Source of the DNA: CAVQBJ01 sp963710725
Lineage (GTDB): Bacteria; Actinomycetota; Thermoleophilia; Solirubrobacterales; Solirubrobacteraceae
Reading direction: 5' to 3'
DNA: 64,000 nt
NCBI GenBank assembly: GCA_963710725.1
Contig: CAVQBJ010000008.1
Location: 1,240,001 to 1,304,000, forward strand
Of this stretch, positions 17,222 through 27,363 are shown one piece after another (the stretch's first letter is position 1; each line of letters starts with the position of its first letter). The notes beneath the pieces are model-generated. The model was not told the DNA's origin, did no database searches, and was given only the letters and a program-made list of their open reading frames with translations. Both the position numbers and the translations under genes were made by a program.

Positions 17222-18673
17222 GTGGTGCGGAACTCGTCTGAGCGGTGGCAACTGGCGGGGGTCGCGGTCGTAGCCGCCGGCGTGGGGTGGCTCGTGCCGA
17301 GGATCCACCCGACCGTCGTGATCGCGACGTTCACTGTGATCGTCGCGTTCGCCGCGGGCGCCGTGATCTGGGGCCGGGTCCGCGCGGCGCAGCTCGCCGG
17401 GCTACCGCAAGTTGACATCCCGGATGACGGCGCGTTCCGGAACCCGCGTAACCTGCTGTTCGCGGGGCTGGCTACCTCCTGCTGGCTGCAGCTGCGCGCG
17501 GGGGGCGTGACGCTGTCCGACGCTATCTTCGCCGTCGCCCTAGGCCTGGCGGCTGTCGAGTACGTCACCACGAACGCACGAGACCGGTCCCTCATCCCGC
17601 AGGGCGTGTGGCTCGGCGTGTTGTGTTACAGCGTGGGCGGCGTCGCGTCGACGATGGTGTACTCGACTGACAAGTCGTCGAGCTACGCGACGATCGCCCG
17701 AGTCGTGTACCTCATTCTCGCGTGGTTCTGGCTGGCGGCAGTGTGCCTGCGCACCCGGCAACACATCTGGACCGCGCTGAAATGGTGGGTGGTCTCTGCC
17801 GCGGTGTGCGGTGGATGGGTCCTCGCTCAGAAGTACGGTCACCTGCCGGGCGATCTGCTGGGCGGTCGTTACGGCGGCCTCAGCGACCACCCGAACGACC
17901 TCGGTGAGCTGACCGCCTGCGCGTTCGTTCCGGCTCTCGCGCTGGCCTATCGCGATCACCGCTGGATCATTGCGGTCGCCGGCGTCGCGGTCGGCCTCGC
18001 GTTCTCCGGATCCATCGGCGGTTTGATCGCCGCCATCACGGGACTCGCGTTCGGGCTGTGCTCGCGTGACCTCGCACGTCCGACGCTGATCGCGCTCGCG
18101 ATCGGTGCCAGCGCCCTGGTGCTGGCCAGTCCGCTCATTGGCTCATCGGCGCTGACGCGGTTCTCAACCTCTACCGACGCGGGCGCACAGTACGGGCAGG
18201 ACACCTTCCAGAGCCGCCTTCTCACCTACCGCCTGGCCTGGGAGCGAATCAAGGCCAACCCGTTCCTCGGCGTCGGCGAGGACGTTCCCAGCTCGAGCAT
18301 CTTGGATGCGCAGACCGCTACCTCCTACCAGGTTCATAACCTCTTTCTCGGGCGCTGGTATTCCTCAGGTATCTTCGGTCTGGTCGGGGTGCTGATGATC
18401 GTTGGCTCGATCGGGCTGCTCGGGTGGCGGCTGATCATTCGGTCCCCAGACCGGTATCTCGCCATCGCGCTGTTCGCCGGCTATGTCGCTTACCTGATCG
18501 ACGATATGAGCGAACCGAGCCTTTATCAGCGATTCTCGCTGGTGCCGGCGCTGCTCATGATTTCCCTCGCGGCCGTGGCCGCGAGGGCCGCAAGGCCGGT
18601 CCGTCAAGACTGGCCGGCTCCTATGACGAGCCCCTCAGAGTCGGCGGTGTTGGCGACGGTGGCCGCCGTCTGA
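17222..18673 (+). CDS. O-antigen ligase/polymerase-like (Wzy-type) membrane protein
   Basis: 483 aa with about 10-12 membrane helices. A large loop holds GRYGGLSDHPNDLGELT, the region equivalent to the periplasmic loop of Wzy_C proteins. A second loop carries FQSRLLTYRLAWERIKANPFLGVG and QVHNLFLGRWYSSG, the R/H-containing loop needed for ligation or polymerisation. It probably joins lipid-linked repeat units outside the membrane. The start is a GTG; the first helix begins at about residue 10. It closes the plus-strand series and converges on the flippase gene 35 bases away. Confidence 0.87.
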   Translation: MVRNSSERWQLAGVAVVAAGVGWLVPRIHPTVVIATFTVIVAFAAGAVIWGRVRAAQLAGLPQVDIPDDGAFRNPRNLLFAGLATSCWLQLRAGGVTLSDAIFAVALGLAAVEYVTTNARDRSLIPQGVWLGVLCYSVGGVASTMVYSTDKSSSYATIARVVYLILAWFWLAAVCLRTRQHIWTALKWWVVSAAVCGGWVLAQKYGHLPGDLLGGRYGGLSDHPNDLGELTACAFVPALALAYRDHRWIIAVAGVAVGLAFSGSIGGLIAAITGLAFGLCSRDLARPTLIALAIGASALVLASPLIGSSALTRFSTSTDAGAQYGQDTFQSRLLTYRLAWERIKANPFLGVGEDVPSSSILDAQTATSYQVHNLFLGRWYSSGIFGLVGVLMIVGSIGLLGWRLIIRSPDRYLAIALFAGYVAYLIDDMSEPSLYQRFSLVPALLMISLAAVAARAARPVRQDWPAPMTSPSESAVLATVAAV

Positions 18674-18708
18674 GGGCGCGCCCCTTTGTCACGTCCTGAG
18701 GATGGCGA

Positions 18709-20028
18709 TCACCGTCGGCGCGTTGCACCCCTAGCCAGAGCGGGCCTGCGCGGGCTGCTCCACCATGTCCCCGCCAGAACGACGGCGAAGCTGATCGACG
18801 CCGAAACCGGGCTCGCCAGCGCCGCCCCCTTCAGCCCGAAGTCGGCGATCAGGATCACCAGGGCCGGCATGAGCACCACCAGCGCCGTGACCTCGCCAGC
18901 GCTGCCGATCGATGGGTAGCCTGCGCCTCGCAGCCCGTCGGCGAGTACGCGGCGCACCGACACGATGAACGAGCCGACGAGAAGTATCCGCGTCAGCTCC
19001 ACGGCCCCTCGGAACTGCTCCCCAAACAGGAGCGGCAGCGCCCAGCCGACCACCAGCTCGAGGCCTCCACAGATGAGCGCAGACAGGATGGCGGCGAACG
19101 CAACATAGCGCCACATCGTCCGCCGCGCTTGCGCCGCATCCGGGCTGTCGGCGATGCGCGGGTAGGCCACAAATCCGACGCTCTGGGCCAAGAAGCGCGG
19201 GAAATTCGAGAACGATATGCCCACCACGTAGAGCCCAAGCGACGCCGGTGTCAGAAAGAGCGCAACCGAAGCCTGGTCGAGTTGGAACGTCTCGGTCGGA
19301 TAGATCGCCCCGAGCACAGCACGCCGGCCAAACCGCAGCACCGCGCTCAGCGGCGGCGCGTGGTGCGCGCCCGGGCCATCGGCTGGCAGGCGACGGAGAG
19401 CCACGCCCAGTGTGAGGGCGGCAACGACGATTGACGTGATGACGAACGCGAGCGTGACCGCCAGCAGACCCGCGTGGCCCACGACGAGGAGAACGGCCAC
19501 CAGTAGTGCATAGCTCGCCGACGGCATGAAACGCCAGAAGTTGAATCGTCCATATTCCTGCAGGCCTTGAAGGATCGCCTGGCCCAGGATCTGACCGAGG
19601 TTCGCAGGCACGAGCAGGATCGTCGTCGCCGCGGCGATCTCGACGTAGCGAGACTGACCGCCGAACACCGCGATGAGAATCGCGATCTGCACGACCGTAA
19701 GGACGCCGCACTGCAACAGGGAGGCGCGAGCGATCCGACGCACGATGGTGCGCGCCTTGTCCCGCTCGCGGGCAATGAAGTATGTGGCGGCGACGGGCAC
19801 GCCCATGCTGCCCAACAGGACGAGCATCGTGGGAATCAGGTTGAACAGCGCGAGCCGTCCTCGATCCTCCACGCCGAGGATTCGTGCCGCGCAGATCCCG
19901 CTGACCACCAACGTGCCCTGGGCGGCCACGGCGGTCCACAGTGTCTCGATCAGCGCTCGCTGACGCAGCAGTCGGTTGACGTGGCGGGTCCGCCGGACGT
20001 CTCGCCATTTCTTCGTAGCTACGACCAC
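18709..20028 (-). CDS. Wzx-type polysaccharide flippase (MOP superfamily)
   Basis: 439 aa with 12-14 membrane helices. The first part (ALIETLWTAVAAQGTLVVSG, GRLALFNLIPTMLVLLGSMG) and the middle (FQLDQASVALFLTPASLGLY) match lipopolysaccharide-biosynthesis flippases. Such proteins translocate undecaprenyl-PP-linked repeat units across the membrane for Wzy polymerisation. It starts with GTG and is downstream of a polymerase-like gene on the same strand (64-base gap), giving a Wzx/Wzy pair. Frame intact. Confidence 0.9.
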   Translation of the reverse strand: MVVATKKWRDVRRTRHVNRLLRQRALIETLWTAVAAQGTLVVSGICAARILGVEDRGRLALFNLIPTMLVLLGSMGVPVAATYFIARERDKARTIVRRIARASLLQCGVLTVVQIAILIAVFGGQSRYVEIAAATTILLVPANLGQILGQAILQGLQEYGRFNFWRFMPSASYALLVAVLLVVGHAGLLAVTLAFVITSIVVAALTLGVALRRLPADGPGAHHAPPLSAVLRFGRRAVLGAIYPTETFQLDQASVALFLTPASLGLYVVGISFSNFPRFLAQSVGFVAYPRIADSPDAAQARRTMWRYVAFAAILSALICGGLELVVGWALPLLFGEQFRGAVELTRILLVGSFIVSVRRVLADGLRGAGYPSIGSAGEVTALVVLMPALVILIADFGLKGAALASPVSASISFAVVLAGTWWSSPRRPALARGATRRR

Positions 20029-20092
20029 TTGCTGTCGCCTCAGCCGGCGCTTGCCGGCGCCGGAGCGCGACGGACGCGCGCTGGGGACGATG

Positions 20093-21608
20093 TCACGGCG
20101 ACGTCACGTTGGGCACATGCGTAGGGATCCGTGAGCGAGCGGAAGGAGCCGGCACGGTGTGCGATTGGATGAACCGCAGGCCGATCCACGTAGGGACGAG
20201 GAACTCGAGCCACCATTGAAACGCCGGCATGAATCCCGCTCGGACGATGACCGGCAGCGAGACGGCCCACGACGCGGCGAGCACGATTCGCAGCGGGTCG
20301 TACGGCTGCTCGCGGTACCGACACCACAGCGCCGAGCTGAAGACACCTGTCAGGATCATCCCGATGACGACGCCGGGGATCCAGAAATCCTGATAGAAGG
20401 TCCCGACGACAGAGAAATCGGGGCACTGCGCGCCCGGTTCGCCAACGCAGGGCAGGCCGAAGATCCGTACGAGGAAGCCGTTGCGCGCAGACAGCGGTTT
20501 GCCCGGCACCAACGCGGACGGGACGGGAGAAAGGATCAGGTCTCCGACCGTCGCGTCACCATAGTAATAGTCCGACGGCTTCTGCAGCGTGTCCACTTCG
20601 AGAGCCAGCGCACCGACCATCTCGGTGTCGATCCCCGAAAAGAAAGTGCCGATCGGCGCGAACGGCTGCGTGAAGGCGTTCTCGAAGATGGCGGTCGCGC
20701 CGCCCTTCGTGTTCTGCCGGGCTCCGAGTGAGCGCTCGAAGGGGATTGTGGCCAAGATGATGAAGGCCACGGGGAGGATGAGGGCGAGCGTCCGCCACCG
20801 TGGCCGCCGCTGGACGACGAGGTAGTAGGTGATGATCGGCGTGGCCACGCTCGGAATGATCAGCCGTCGGTTGCCGAGCAGGGAGAAGGCGAGAATCGGC
20901 AATATGACGAGTGCGGCGAGGGCCAACCGCTCGCGGCGAACGAGTTGGCCATTGCGGGCGAGTATGTAGATCGTCGCCGCGCACGCGAGCAGCATCGGGC
21001 TGTCGTCCAGGTACGACGACGAGGTCGCGGTGTCAGCGGTGACCGACCTTCCCGCGGCCAGGAGCTTGAGCGTCGAGAGTGGGTTCCCGGCACTGGCCAG
21101 CCGCGCGAAGTACAGCACGCCGCCGATCGCGACAAGCCAGAACACGACCTGTCGACTCGCCTGGGCGTCGAGTCGCACGCGCTCGCGAACCACCTGCGAC
21201 TGACGTCGGATCTTGGGCCAGGCCTCGTAGGCGACGACGAACGCAACGGTTCCGAGCATGCCCAGCAGGACGGCCCGGGGAAACCCCTGATGCACGTCGA
21301 TCATGGTCCTGGAACGTGATGTCCTGGTTGGCGAGCATCACGAGCGGACGAATGCCGAAGAGGGCGAGGAGCATCGCGCAGCCCCACACGATCGGCTCGA
21401 AGACGTCGATTGTGTGGTTCGCGATGCGACGAGCCACCGGGAAGACCGTGACCGCGATGACGACCATCGCAAACAGACCCTCGGCGTTCAACACCAGTCC
21501 GTGCGACGGCAGGTGGGTGACGACCACGGCGGCGAGGACGGAGGCCGCCACGGCCACCACGGCCCACAGACCTCCGCGTAGCCGACCCGTCAGCGCGAAT
21601 GCGTCCAT
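20093..21608 (-). CDS. Oligosaccharide repeat-unit polymerase-like membrane protein, one frameshift
   Basis: The N-terminal part from the ATG at 21608 has four to five helices and the segment FEPIVWGCAMLLALFGIRPL, close to the F-x-P-L...RPL pattern of O-antigen polymerases. The frame breaks near 21298-21305. The rest continues in another frame from HQGFPRAVLLGMLGTVAFVV, with about eight more helices and a long loop (TKGGATAIFENAFTQPFAP and the DYYYGDATVGDLILSPVPSA region). Joined length is about 504 aa, with the layout of Wzy polymerases. An ATG (21304) happens to lie at the break, so a real split cannot be excluded. Probably polymerises the exported repeat unit. Confidence 0.72.
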
Positions 21609-21772
21609 GACCCTCTCGGCGTTGTCGGAACCTCTCGTCCCGCGTCAGGCGACTGCGGGTTGCCGTCCGACCTGTTCGAAACAGCGCGGCTCTGCACCAC
21701 GGCCTTCAAGCGCGCGCTACGGTCGATCGACGGGGCCACCGTGGTCGTAGCAATGACGGAGCCCGGCGGCAT

Positions 21773-23416
21773 TCACGACGGGGGCGACTGCGGGACGGGG
21801 TGCCCCTCGACTGACGACAGCCTGCCGTCTCCGTTCTGTGAACCAACCACCGCCGGCACGCTCGGAGCCGACTGATAATCGTAGGCGTAGCCACCGTACT
21901 CTCGGTGCAACGTCGTGCCGTTCACGACGACACCCAATACCGGGGCGCCCAATCGGGCCAGCTGCACGCTGAACTGCCGCGCGAGATCGCGGCGCGTGGC
22001 TCCGACGCGCGTCACGACGATCACACCGTCAACATGACGGAACAGGTGCAACGCGTCGGACACAACGCTCGTCGGCGGACTGTCGATGACGACGAGATCG
22101 TATTCGGCGCGCACGGCCTCCAAGAGGCTCTCCGCTCGAGAGGACTCGAGAAGGTCGGCGGGGTTGGGAGGCAGCGGTCCCGAGGAGATCACGTCCATCG
22201 TCGGAACGTCCTCGCCATCGCCAAGCGGAGCACCGAGGTCGAGCCGCACGGTGTCCAGGACATCGCGCCACTCGCGCTGACCGGTCAAGACGTCACTCAG
22301 ACCGGCGGTACCCGGAGCCTGGCCGAGCAACTCGCCAAACACCGGCCGGCGCAGGTCTGCTTCGATCAGCAGGACGCTCTGACCGGCGCTCGCCGCCACC
22401 ACCGCCAGATTCCACGACACGGTGGACTTGCCCTCGCCGGGGGCCGCCGAGTTGATGATCACGCTCCGGATCTCGCGATCGACGTTGAGGTAGCGGAGGT
22501 TGGCGCGCAGCGTTCGGAAGGCCTCCATCTCAGGACCGGTAAGCCGTCTGGTGTGCGCCTGGCGCTGCGTCGCGAGACGACGGCTGCGCTGAATGGTGCC
22601 GAGAATGGGTCGATCGAAGATGTGCTCGAGCTCGTCCACGTCGCGTACGGTTCGGTCGAGGCGCTCGAGCAGGAGCGCGAGAGCGATGCCGAGGATGATG
22701 CCGGCGAACAGGCCGATCACCGTGTTGCGCAAAGGTCGCGGAGCGGAGGGCCCGGTGGGTACGGTGGCCGGCTGCGAGATCTGCGCGTTGCCCGTCTGCA
22801 ATGAGGCGTAGATGGCGAGATCCTGCTCGCGCGTCGCCAGTTCGCGGCCCGCCGGCGCGTTCTGCTGGGCTGCGCTCATGGACTTCAGCCGTTGAGCGAT
22901 CTGTGCCTCCGCCGCGAGAATGGCAGAGCTGTCCGCCGTGCGCCGATAGCTCACGAACTGAGCGGCATATGTGTTGGCGACGTTCGCCGAAAGGTTGGCG
23001 TTGGGCGTCGTCGCCGTGATGTTCACGAGGAAGGATTGGCCTTCTGCAGCGATGCTCGTGTAGCGCGCGATCGTCGCCCGGGTGAAGCCCTTGCCGAGTG
23101 CCTGGGCCGTCTGCGCCGCGACGATGGGCTGTTCTACGAGGCTGAGATTCGTGGCCTCTTCGATCGTCGGGTCGTTCACGCTGTCGGCAGGACTGAACGT
23201 GGCGCTCGTGCCGAATAGACCTTGGGCGTAGTTGGTGTCCTGGAAGTACAGGGTCGCCGTGGCCGAATACTGATACTGCTGGTGCAGCGAGATTGCGAGC
23301 GCAAGGGCCGGCACGAGGATCACGCAGACGGCAATGGCCGCGCGACGACGGCGGACGGCGGCGAGCACGCCGCCCTTGGTCGGACGTGCCTCGGACTCGG
23401 CGGCGCCGCCACTCAT
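21773..23416 (-). CDS. Polysaccharide co-polymerase/tyrosine autokinase (Wzc/CapAB-like)
   Basis: 547 aa from the ATG at 23416 (MSGGAAESEA), which has GGAG 10 nt upstream; a longer frame upstream lacks similarity. An N-terminal Wzz chain-length domain lies between two membrane helices (near 29-47 and 235-257). The C-terminal BY-kinase follows with Walker A SAAPGEGKSTVSWNLA, Walker A' LLIEADLRRP and Walker B YDLVVIDSPP. A short Tyr-bearing tail (REYGGYAYDYQ) can be autophosphorylated. These proteins set polymer length and couple polymerisation to export. It is fused as in Gram-negative Wzc rather than split as in many Firmicutes, which is also common in actinobacteria. Confidence 0.92.
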   Translation of the reverse strand: MSGGAAESEARPTKGGVLAAVRRRRAAIAVCVILVPALALAISLHQQYQYSATATLYFQDTNYAQGLFGTSATFSPADSVNDPTIEEATNLSLVEQPIVAAQTAQALGKGFTRATIARYTSIAAEGQSFLVNITATTPNANLSANVANTYAAQFVSYRRTADSSAILAAEAQIAQRLKSMSAAQQNAPAGRELATREQDLAIYASLQTGNAQISQPATVPTGPSAPRPLRNTVIGLFAGIILGIALALLLERLDRTVRDVDELEHIFDRPILGTIQRSRRLATQRQAHTRRLTGPEMEAFRTLRANLRYLNVDREIRSVIINSAAPGEGKSTVSWNLAVVAASAGQSVLLIEADLRRPVFGELLGQAPGTAGLSDVLTGQREWRDVLDTVRLDLGAPLGDGEDVPTMDVISSGPLPPNPADLLESSRAESLLEAVRAEYDLVVIDSPPTSVVSDALHLFRHVDGVIVVTRVGATRRDLARQFSVQLARLGAPVLGVVVNGTTLHREYGGYAYDYQSAPSVPAVVGSQNGDGRLSSVEGHPVPQSPPS

Positions 23417-23636
23417 CGCAGCATCGCTCCGATGCTGCTCGTCAGACTCGCGTCGACCACCGATGGTCGCCTCCTGCGGGGGATCGTCAGCATGTGTGCG
23501 AATGTCCACTGCAACGGGATACCGCTCGCCCCAGCATCCGGCGCGGCTTAAGGGCCTGCGAGTATCGCGGCGCAGACGGCGATTGTAGCGCCGCCCATAC
23601 CGAAAGGCTATCGGCGGCATCAGGTCGGGCTCCCAC

Positions 23637-24703
23637 CTAGCCCGCCCACCGCTCGACGTTCGCGTCGTGGATCTCTTGGAGCACGTCGCGCACTCCGATG
23701 CGCACGGTCCAGCTCGGATAGTCAGCCTTGAACGCTGCGAGGTCGCTGACCCACCACCGGTGGTCCCCCATGCGCGCTTCGTCGGCGAACTCGTAGGACA
23801 GCCGACGCCCGGCGATCTCCTCGCACATGGCAATCGCCTCGAGCATCGAGCAGTTGCTCGTTCGTCCGCCGCCGAGGTTGTACACCGCCGACACCCGGGG
23901 GCTCTCGTGGAACGCGGCGAACGCCTGGACCACATCCGCGGAGTGGATGTTGTCGCGCACCTGCTTGCCGGCGTAGCCGTAGACGGTGTACGGCTCGCCG
24001 GTGATCGTGCAGCGCATGAGATAGGACAGGAACCCGTGGAGCTTGGCGCCCGCGTGGCTCGGTCCGGTGAGGCAACCGCCACGGAAACAGACGGTGGGCA
24101 TGTCGAAGTAGCGGCCGTACTCCTGCACCATCAAGTCACCAGCGACCTTCGACACGCCGAACAGCGAGTGCATGGTGTGGTCGATGGACATCGTCTCCGG
24201 TATGCCGCCGAAGTACTCGTGATCCTCCGGCAACTCCAGACGTGTGCCGAGCTCGTACAGCGGGAGGAAATTCGGTCGGTCGCCGTAGACCTTGTTTGTC
24301 GACATGTGGATGAACGTCGAGTCCGGCGTGTGCTTGCGCGCCGCTTCGAGCAGGTTCAGGGTGCCGTTGGCATTGATCGTGAAGTCCGTCTGCGGATCCG
24401 TGGCCGCCCAGTCGTGGGATGGCTGCGCGGCAGTGTGGATCACCAGGTCGGGCTGCGCCTCGAAGAAGACGCGCTCGACGGCATCTGCGTCCCGAATATC
24501 GACTCGAGGCTTCGGAAAGAGTCGCCGAGCTCGCTGAGCAGACCATCCGTCACGTTGCGTGTTGACGCATGCGCCCCGAAGAGCCGCGATCGCATGTCGT
24601 TCTCGAGTCCCACGACATCGAAGCCCGCATCGACGAAGTGCCGTACGGACTCCGAGCCGATGAGCCCGCCCGACCCCGTGACCAGTGCCTTTGCCTTTGC
24701 CAT
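23637..24703 (-). CDS. NAD-dependent sugar epimerase (CDP-paratose 2-epimerase-like), one frameshift
   Basis: The ATG at 24703 has a GAGGA ribosome-binding site and opens with ALVTGSGGLIGSESVRHF, the NAD-binding GxxGxxG of extended short-chain dehydrogenases. The frame shifts near 24512-24520 between GDSF and PKPRVDIRDADAVERV. After the shift come VIHTAAQPSHDWA, FIHMSTNKVYGDRP (catalytic Ser/Thr), a long insertion, and CFRGGCLTGPSHAG. YxxxK is replaced by a local SIDHTMHSLFGVSKVAG segment whose Lys fits the active site, as in the paratose/tyvelose epimerase group. Joined length is about 355 aa. It probably supplies a rare sugar nucleotide for the exopolysaccharide. Confidence 0.8.
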
Positions 24704-24927
24704 TCTTGTCCTCGCGGTGTATGACGACGAATACTGCCGGCACGCCTGCTGGAATGCCGTCACTTGAACCGCGGCAAGGCACGAGGAGCCGTCGCTCGCC
24801 GTAGGAACGATAGCGTACTGAGTACATCCGGGGAAAGCCGAATCTGCGAATCGGCAACCGACTGGACGAACGTACCACCGAGACGCATTCTCGGACCAGA
24901 TTGCGCACCTCCTGCGATCCTCAGCAC

Positions 24928-26172
24928 GTGTACATACAACTCTGGAGCTACAACTACGACCCCGAGCCGACCGGCATCGCACCCCTCGCCGGCGTCTGGG
25001 CCCGGGCGATGCGGGATCGCGGTCATCGACTCGAGGTTGTCTGTGCACACCCGCACTATCCGGAGCCGGCGTGGGGCGTGCGCCTGCTGCCCTACCGCGA
25101 GCAGCGCGACGGGATCTCGGTCCTCCGGCTGCCGATCTGGGTTGGACGCGCGAGTGCAGCTCAGCGCGTGCGACAGGAGGCGAGCTATGCCTCGGCGCTC
25201 ATCGCCGCCACCCCGACGTTGCGCCGTCCCGACGTGGTCGTCGCCACGTCCCCGTCGTTCCCCGCGCTCGCGCCCGTGATGCTGAATGCTCGCCTGCGCG
25301 GTGTCCCGTGGGTCCTGTGGCTCCAAGACATCCTCCCCGAGGGTGCGGTGGCCACCGGCCTTGTCGACGCTGGGCGGCTGCTTCGAGCCGCCATGCGCTT
25401 CGAGCGTGCGGCGTATTCGTCCGCCACGCGCATCGTCGTCCTGTCCGACACGTTCTCCGAGAACCTGCTGGCCAAGGGGGTTCCCGACGCGAAGCTCGCC
25501 CGCATCTACAACCCGGCGAGCCGGCCCGTACGCACGGAGTCCCGGCCCATGCCCACGGAAGAAGCGCCGGTGGTGCTGACGATGGGAAACATCGGGCGCT
25601 CGCAGAATCTCGAGGCGATCGTGCGTGCCTTCGAAGACGACGATGAGCTCGAGGCTATGGGCGCCAGGCTCGTGCTGGCCGGCGACGGCGTCGCCGGCGA
25701 CGCGGTTCGCGCGGCCATTCGCACCGAGCGCACGCGCGTCACGGGAATCCTCGACAACGCACAGCTGTCAGCGGAACTCGACCGCGCAAGCATCGCGCTC
25801 GTGTCTCAGCACTACGACGGAGCCGAGTTCAACGTTCCGTCCAAGCTGATGAACTTCATGGGCGAGGGGTTCGCGACCGTTGCGTCCGTGGGACCGCATT
25901 CAGAGGTGTCACGCATCCTCGGCCAATCGGGTGGCGGTTGGGTGACCGATTCGTCGCGCCCGGTGGACGCAATGCGAGCCCTGGCGAACGCCCTGCGCAA
26001 CCCCGACCAGTGTGTAAGGCGCGGCGCGGCGGCCCTCGCATTCGCCCGGGCGAACTTCGATGTCGACACGGTCGCCGAGCGCTTCGAGGACGTGCTCCGC
26101 GATGCCGTGCGCCAAGCAGCACATTCGGCACCGGTCTCGACGCTCGGCGTCGCCCAGGGCGACCGGCCGTAG
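24928..26172 (+). CDS. GT4 family glycosyltransferase (WbuB/WcaI-like)
   Basis: 414 aa from the GTG at 24928 (VYIQLWSYNYDPEPTGIAP), the typical opening of WbuB/WcaI-type transferases, in which YxPEPxGxA contacts the acceptor. The middle contains PDVVVATSPSFPALAP and LWLQDILPEGAVATG. The donor half has VLTMGNIGRSQNLEAIVRAF and FNVPSKLMNFMGEGFATVAS. The family adds fucosamine or similar sugars to undecaprenyl-PP-linked acceptors. Divergent from the epimerase gene over a 224-base spacer; frame intact. Confidence 0.88.
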   Translation: MYIQLWSYNYDPEPTGIAPLAGVWARAMRDRGHRLEVVCAHPHYPEPAWGVRLLPYREQRDGISVLRLPIWVGRASAAQRVRQEASYASALIAATPTLRRPDVVVATSPSFPALAPVMLNARLRGVPWVLWLQDILPEGAVATGLVDAGRLLRAAMRFERAAYSSATRIVVLSDTFSENLLAKGVPDAKLARIYNPASRPVRTESRPMPTEEAPVVLTMGNIGRSQNLEAIVRAFEDDDELEAMGARLVLAGDGVAGDAVRAAIRTERTRVTGILDNAQLSAELDRASIALVSQHYDGAEFNVPSKLMNFMGEGFATVASVGPHSEVSRILGQSGGGWVTDSSRPVDAMRALANALRNPDQCVRRGAAALAFARANFDVDTVAERFEDVLRDAVRQAAHSAPVSTLGVAQGDRP

Positions 26173-26352
26173 GTTTGCGGGTTCGAACGGCCCTTGCTAA
26201 AAGATTGCTCATGAGCTCCGCCAGAGCACGAGCCCGCGTCGCCGCGCCGCCCCACCGGCGTCCCGCGCTCCCGCGCGTCTCGTCACCCTGGAGCGACCAC
26301 ATCTGCGCCTCGCGCGACCATATCTACGCCCGAGCTTGAAGCGATCAGCGCG

Positions 26353-27321
26353 GTGCGCTCGGATATACCGGACAGGGTTCAACGCGCCGCGTGGTGCCTG
26401 GCGATCGACGCCACCACGGCCGACGTCGTTCGCCTGCTGGCCGGCGCGGATGTGCGAGTCGTGCTGCTCAAGGGCGCGACCACGGTCCGCTGGCTGTACG
26501 CGGCCACCGACGAGCGAATCTACCGCGACGTCGACCTACTCGTAGCGCCGGACCAGTACGCCGTGGCCGAGGGCGTGCTGGCTGACGCTCGCTTCCGCTC
26601 CGCGCACGTCGGCATGGCCTCGCAGGAGATGACCCCGATGCACGCTCAATGGGTCAGTAGCACCGGCGTTCTCGTCGAGCTCCACCGCAGCTTCTACGGG
26701 ATCGGAGCGCCGGACGTCCACGCGTGGACGGAGCTCACCCGCGCGGCGGAGACGATCACGATCGCCGGCGAAGTAATCGAGATGCCGGCGCTGTCGACCC
26801 GCAGCCTGCTCGTGGCCCTGCACGCCAGCCAACACGGCAAGGACGAGCGGCAACCGCTGCAAGACCTCGAACGAGCCTGCGATCAGGTGCCGTTCGACGT
26901 GTGGCGCGATGCCGCCGCCGTCGCCGAGAAGGTGGAGGCGACGGCCGCGATGGCCGCGGGTCTACGCCTCGTCCCGGCCGGCCGTGTCATCGCGGACGAG
27001 CTCGGTTTGCCCCACGCCGCCTCGGTCGAGCTGCTGATGCGCGTCCGGGCCGCGCCGAGCTACTCGCATAGCCTGGAGGGTGCCGCACAGGCCGCCGGCA
27101 TCGCGCGCGTTCGATACATCGCCAGGAAACTGCTGCCGAGCACCGCATTCATGCGCTATCGGTACGGCCTCGCCGATGCCGGAGCCATTCGGCTCGCGTT
27201 GGCCTATCCGGTTCGCTGGTGGCACTTCCTGGCTGCGCTTGGGCCGAGCGTGAAGGCATGGACGAGAATCCGTCGGGAGGCGAGACGCCTCGGCAGCGGA
27301 ACGAGGCGCCGAAACACCTGA
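26353..27321 (+). CDS. Nucleotidyltransferase-fold family protein (NTP_transf_5)
   Basis: 322 aa. VVLLKGATTVRWLY followed by RIYRDVDLLVAPDQY matches the G...D-x-D core of the PF14907 nucleotidyltransferase family often found in polysaccharide and peptide-modification loci. A helical C-terminal region follows (HASQHGKDERQPLQDLERAC). The start is a GTG; no upstream in-frame ATG was found. The exact reaction is unknown; members may transfer a nucleotide to a sugar or protein. It is the last clearly intact gene before the heavily frame-disturbed region. Confidence 0.78.
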   Translation: MRSDIPDRVQRAAWCLAIDATTADVVRLLAGADVRVVLLKGATTVRWLYAATDERIYRDVDLLVAPDQYAVAEGVLADARFRSAHVGMASQEMTPMHAQWVSSTGVLVELHRSFYGIGAPDVHAWTELTRAAETITIAGEVIEMPALSTRSLLVALHASQHGKDERQPLQDLERACDQVPFDVWRDAAAVAEKVEATAAMAAGLRLVPAGRVIADELGLPHAASVELLMRVRAAPSYSHSLEGAAQAAGIARVRYIARKLLPSTAFMRYRYGLADAGAIRLALAYPVRWWHFLAALGPSVKAWTRIRREARRLGSGTRRRNT

Positions 27322-27363
27322 CGGGGCTGTCAGGGCACGCGTTCGCGTGACGTATAAGCGAGG

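Noticed and set aside
23417..24082. N-terminal extension of the tyrosine kinase frame
   Set aside because: The upstream part overlaps the epimerase gene and lacks family similarity; the ATG at 23416 with its GGAG is better.
26175..26200. tRNA-like GGTTCGAAC string
   Set aside because: No acceptor stem or anticodon arm can be drawn around it.
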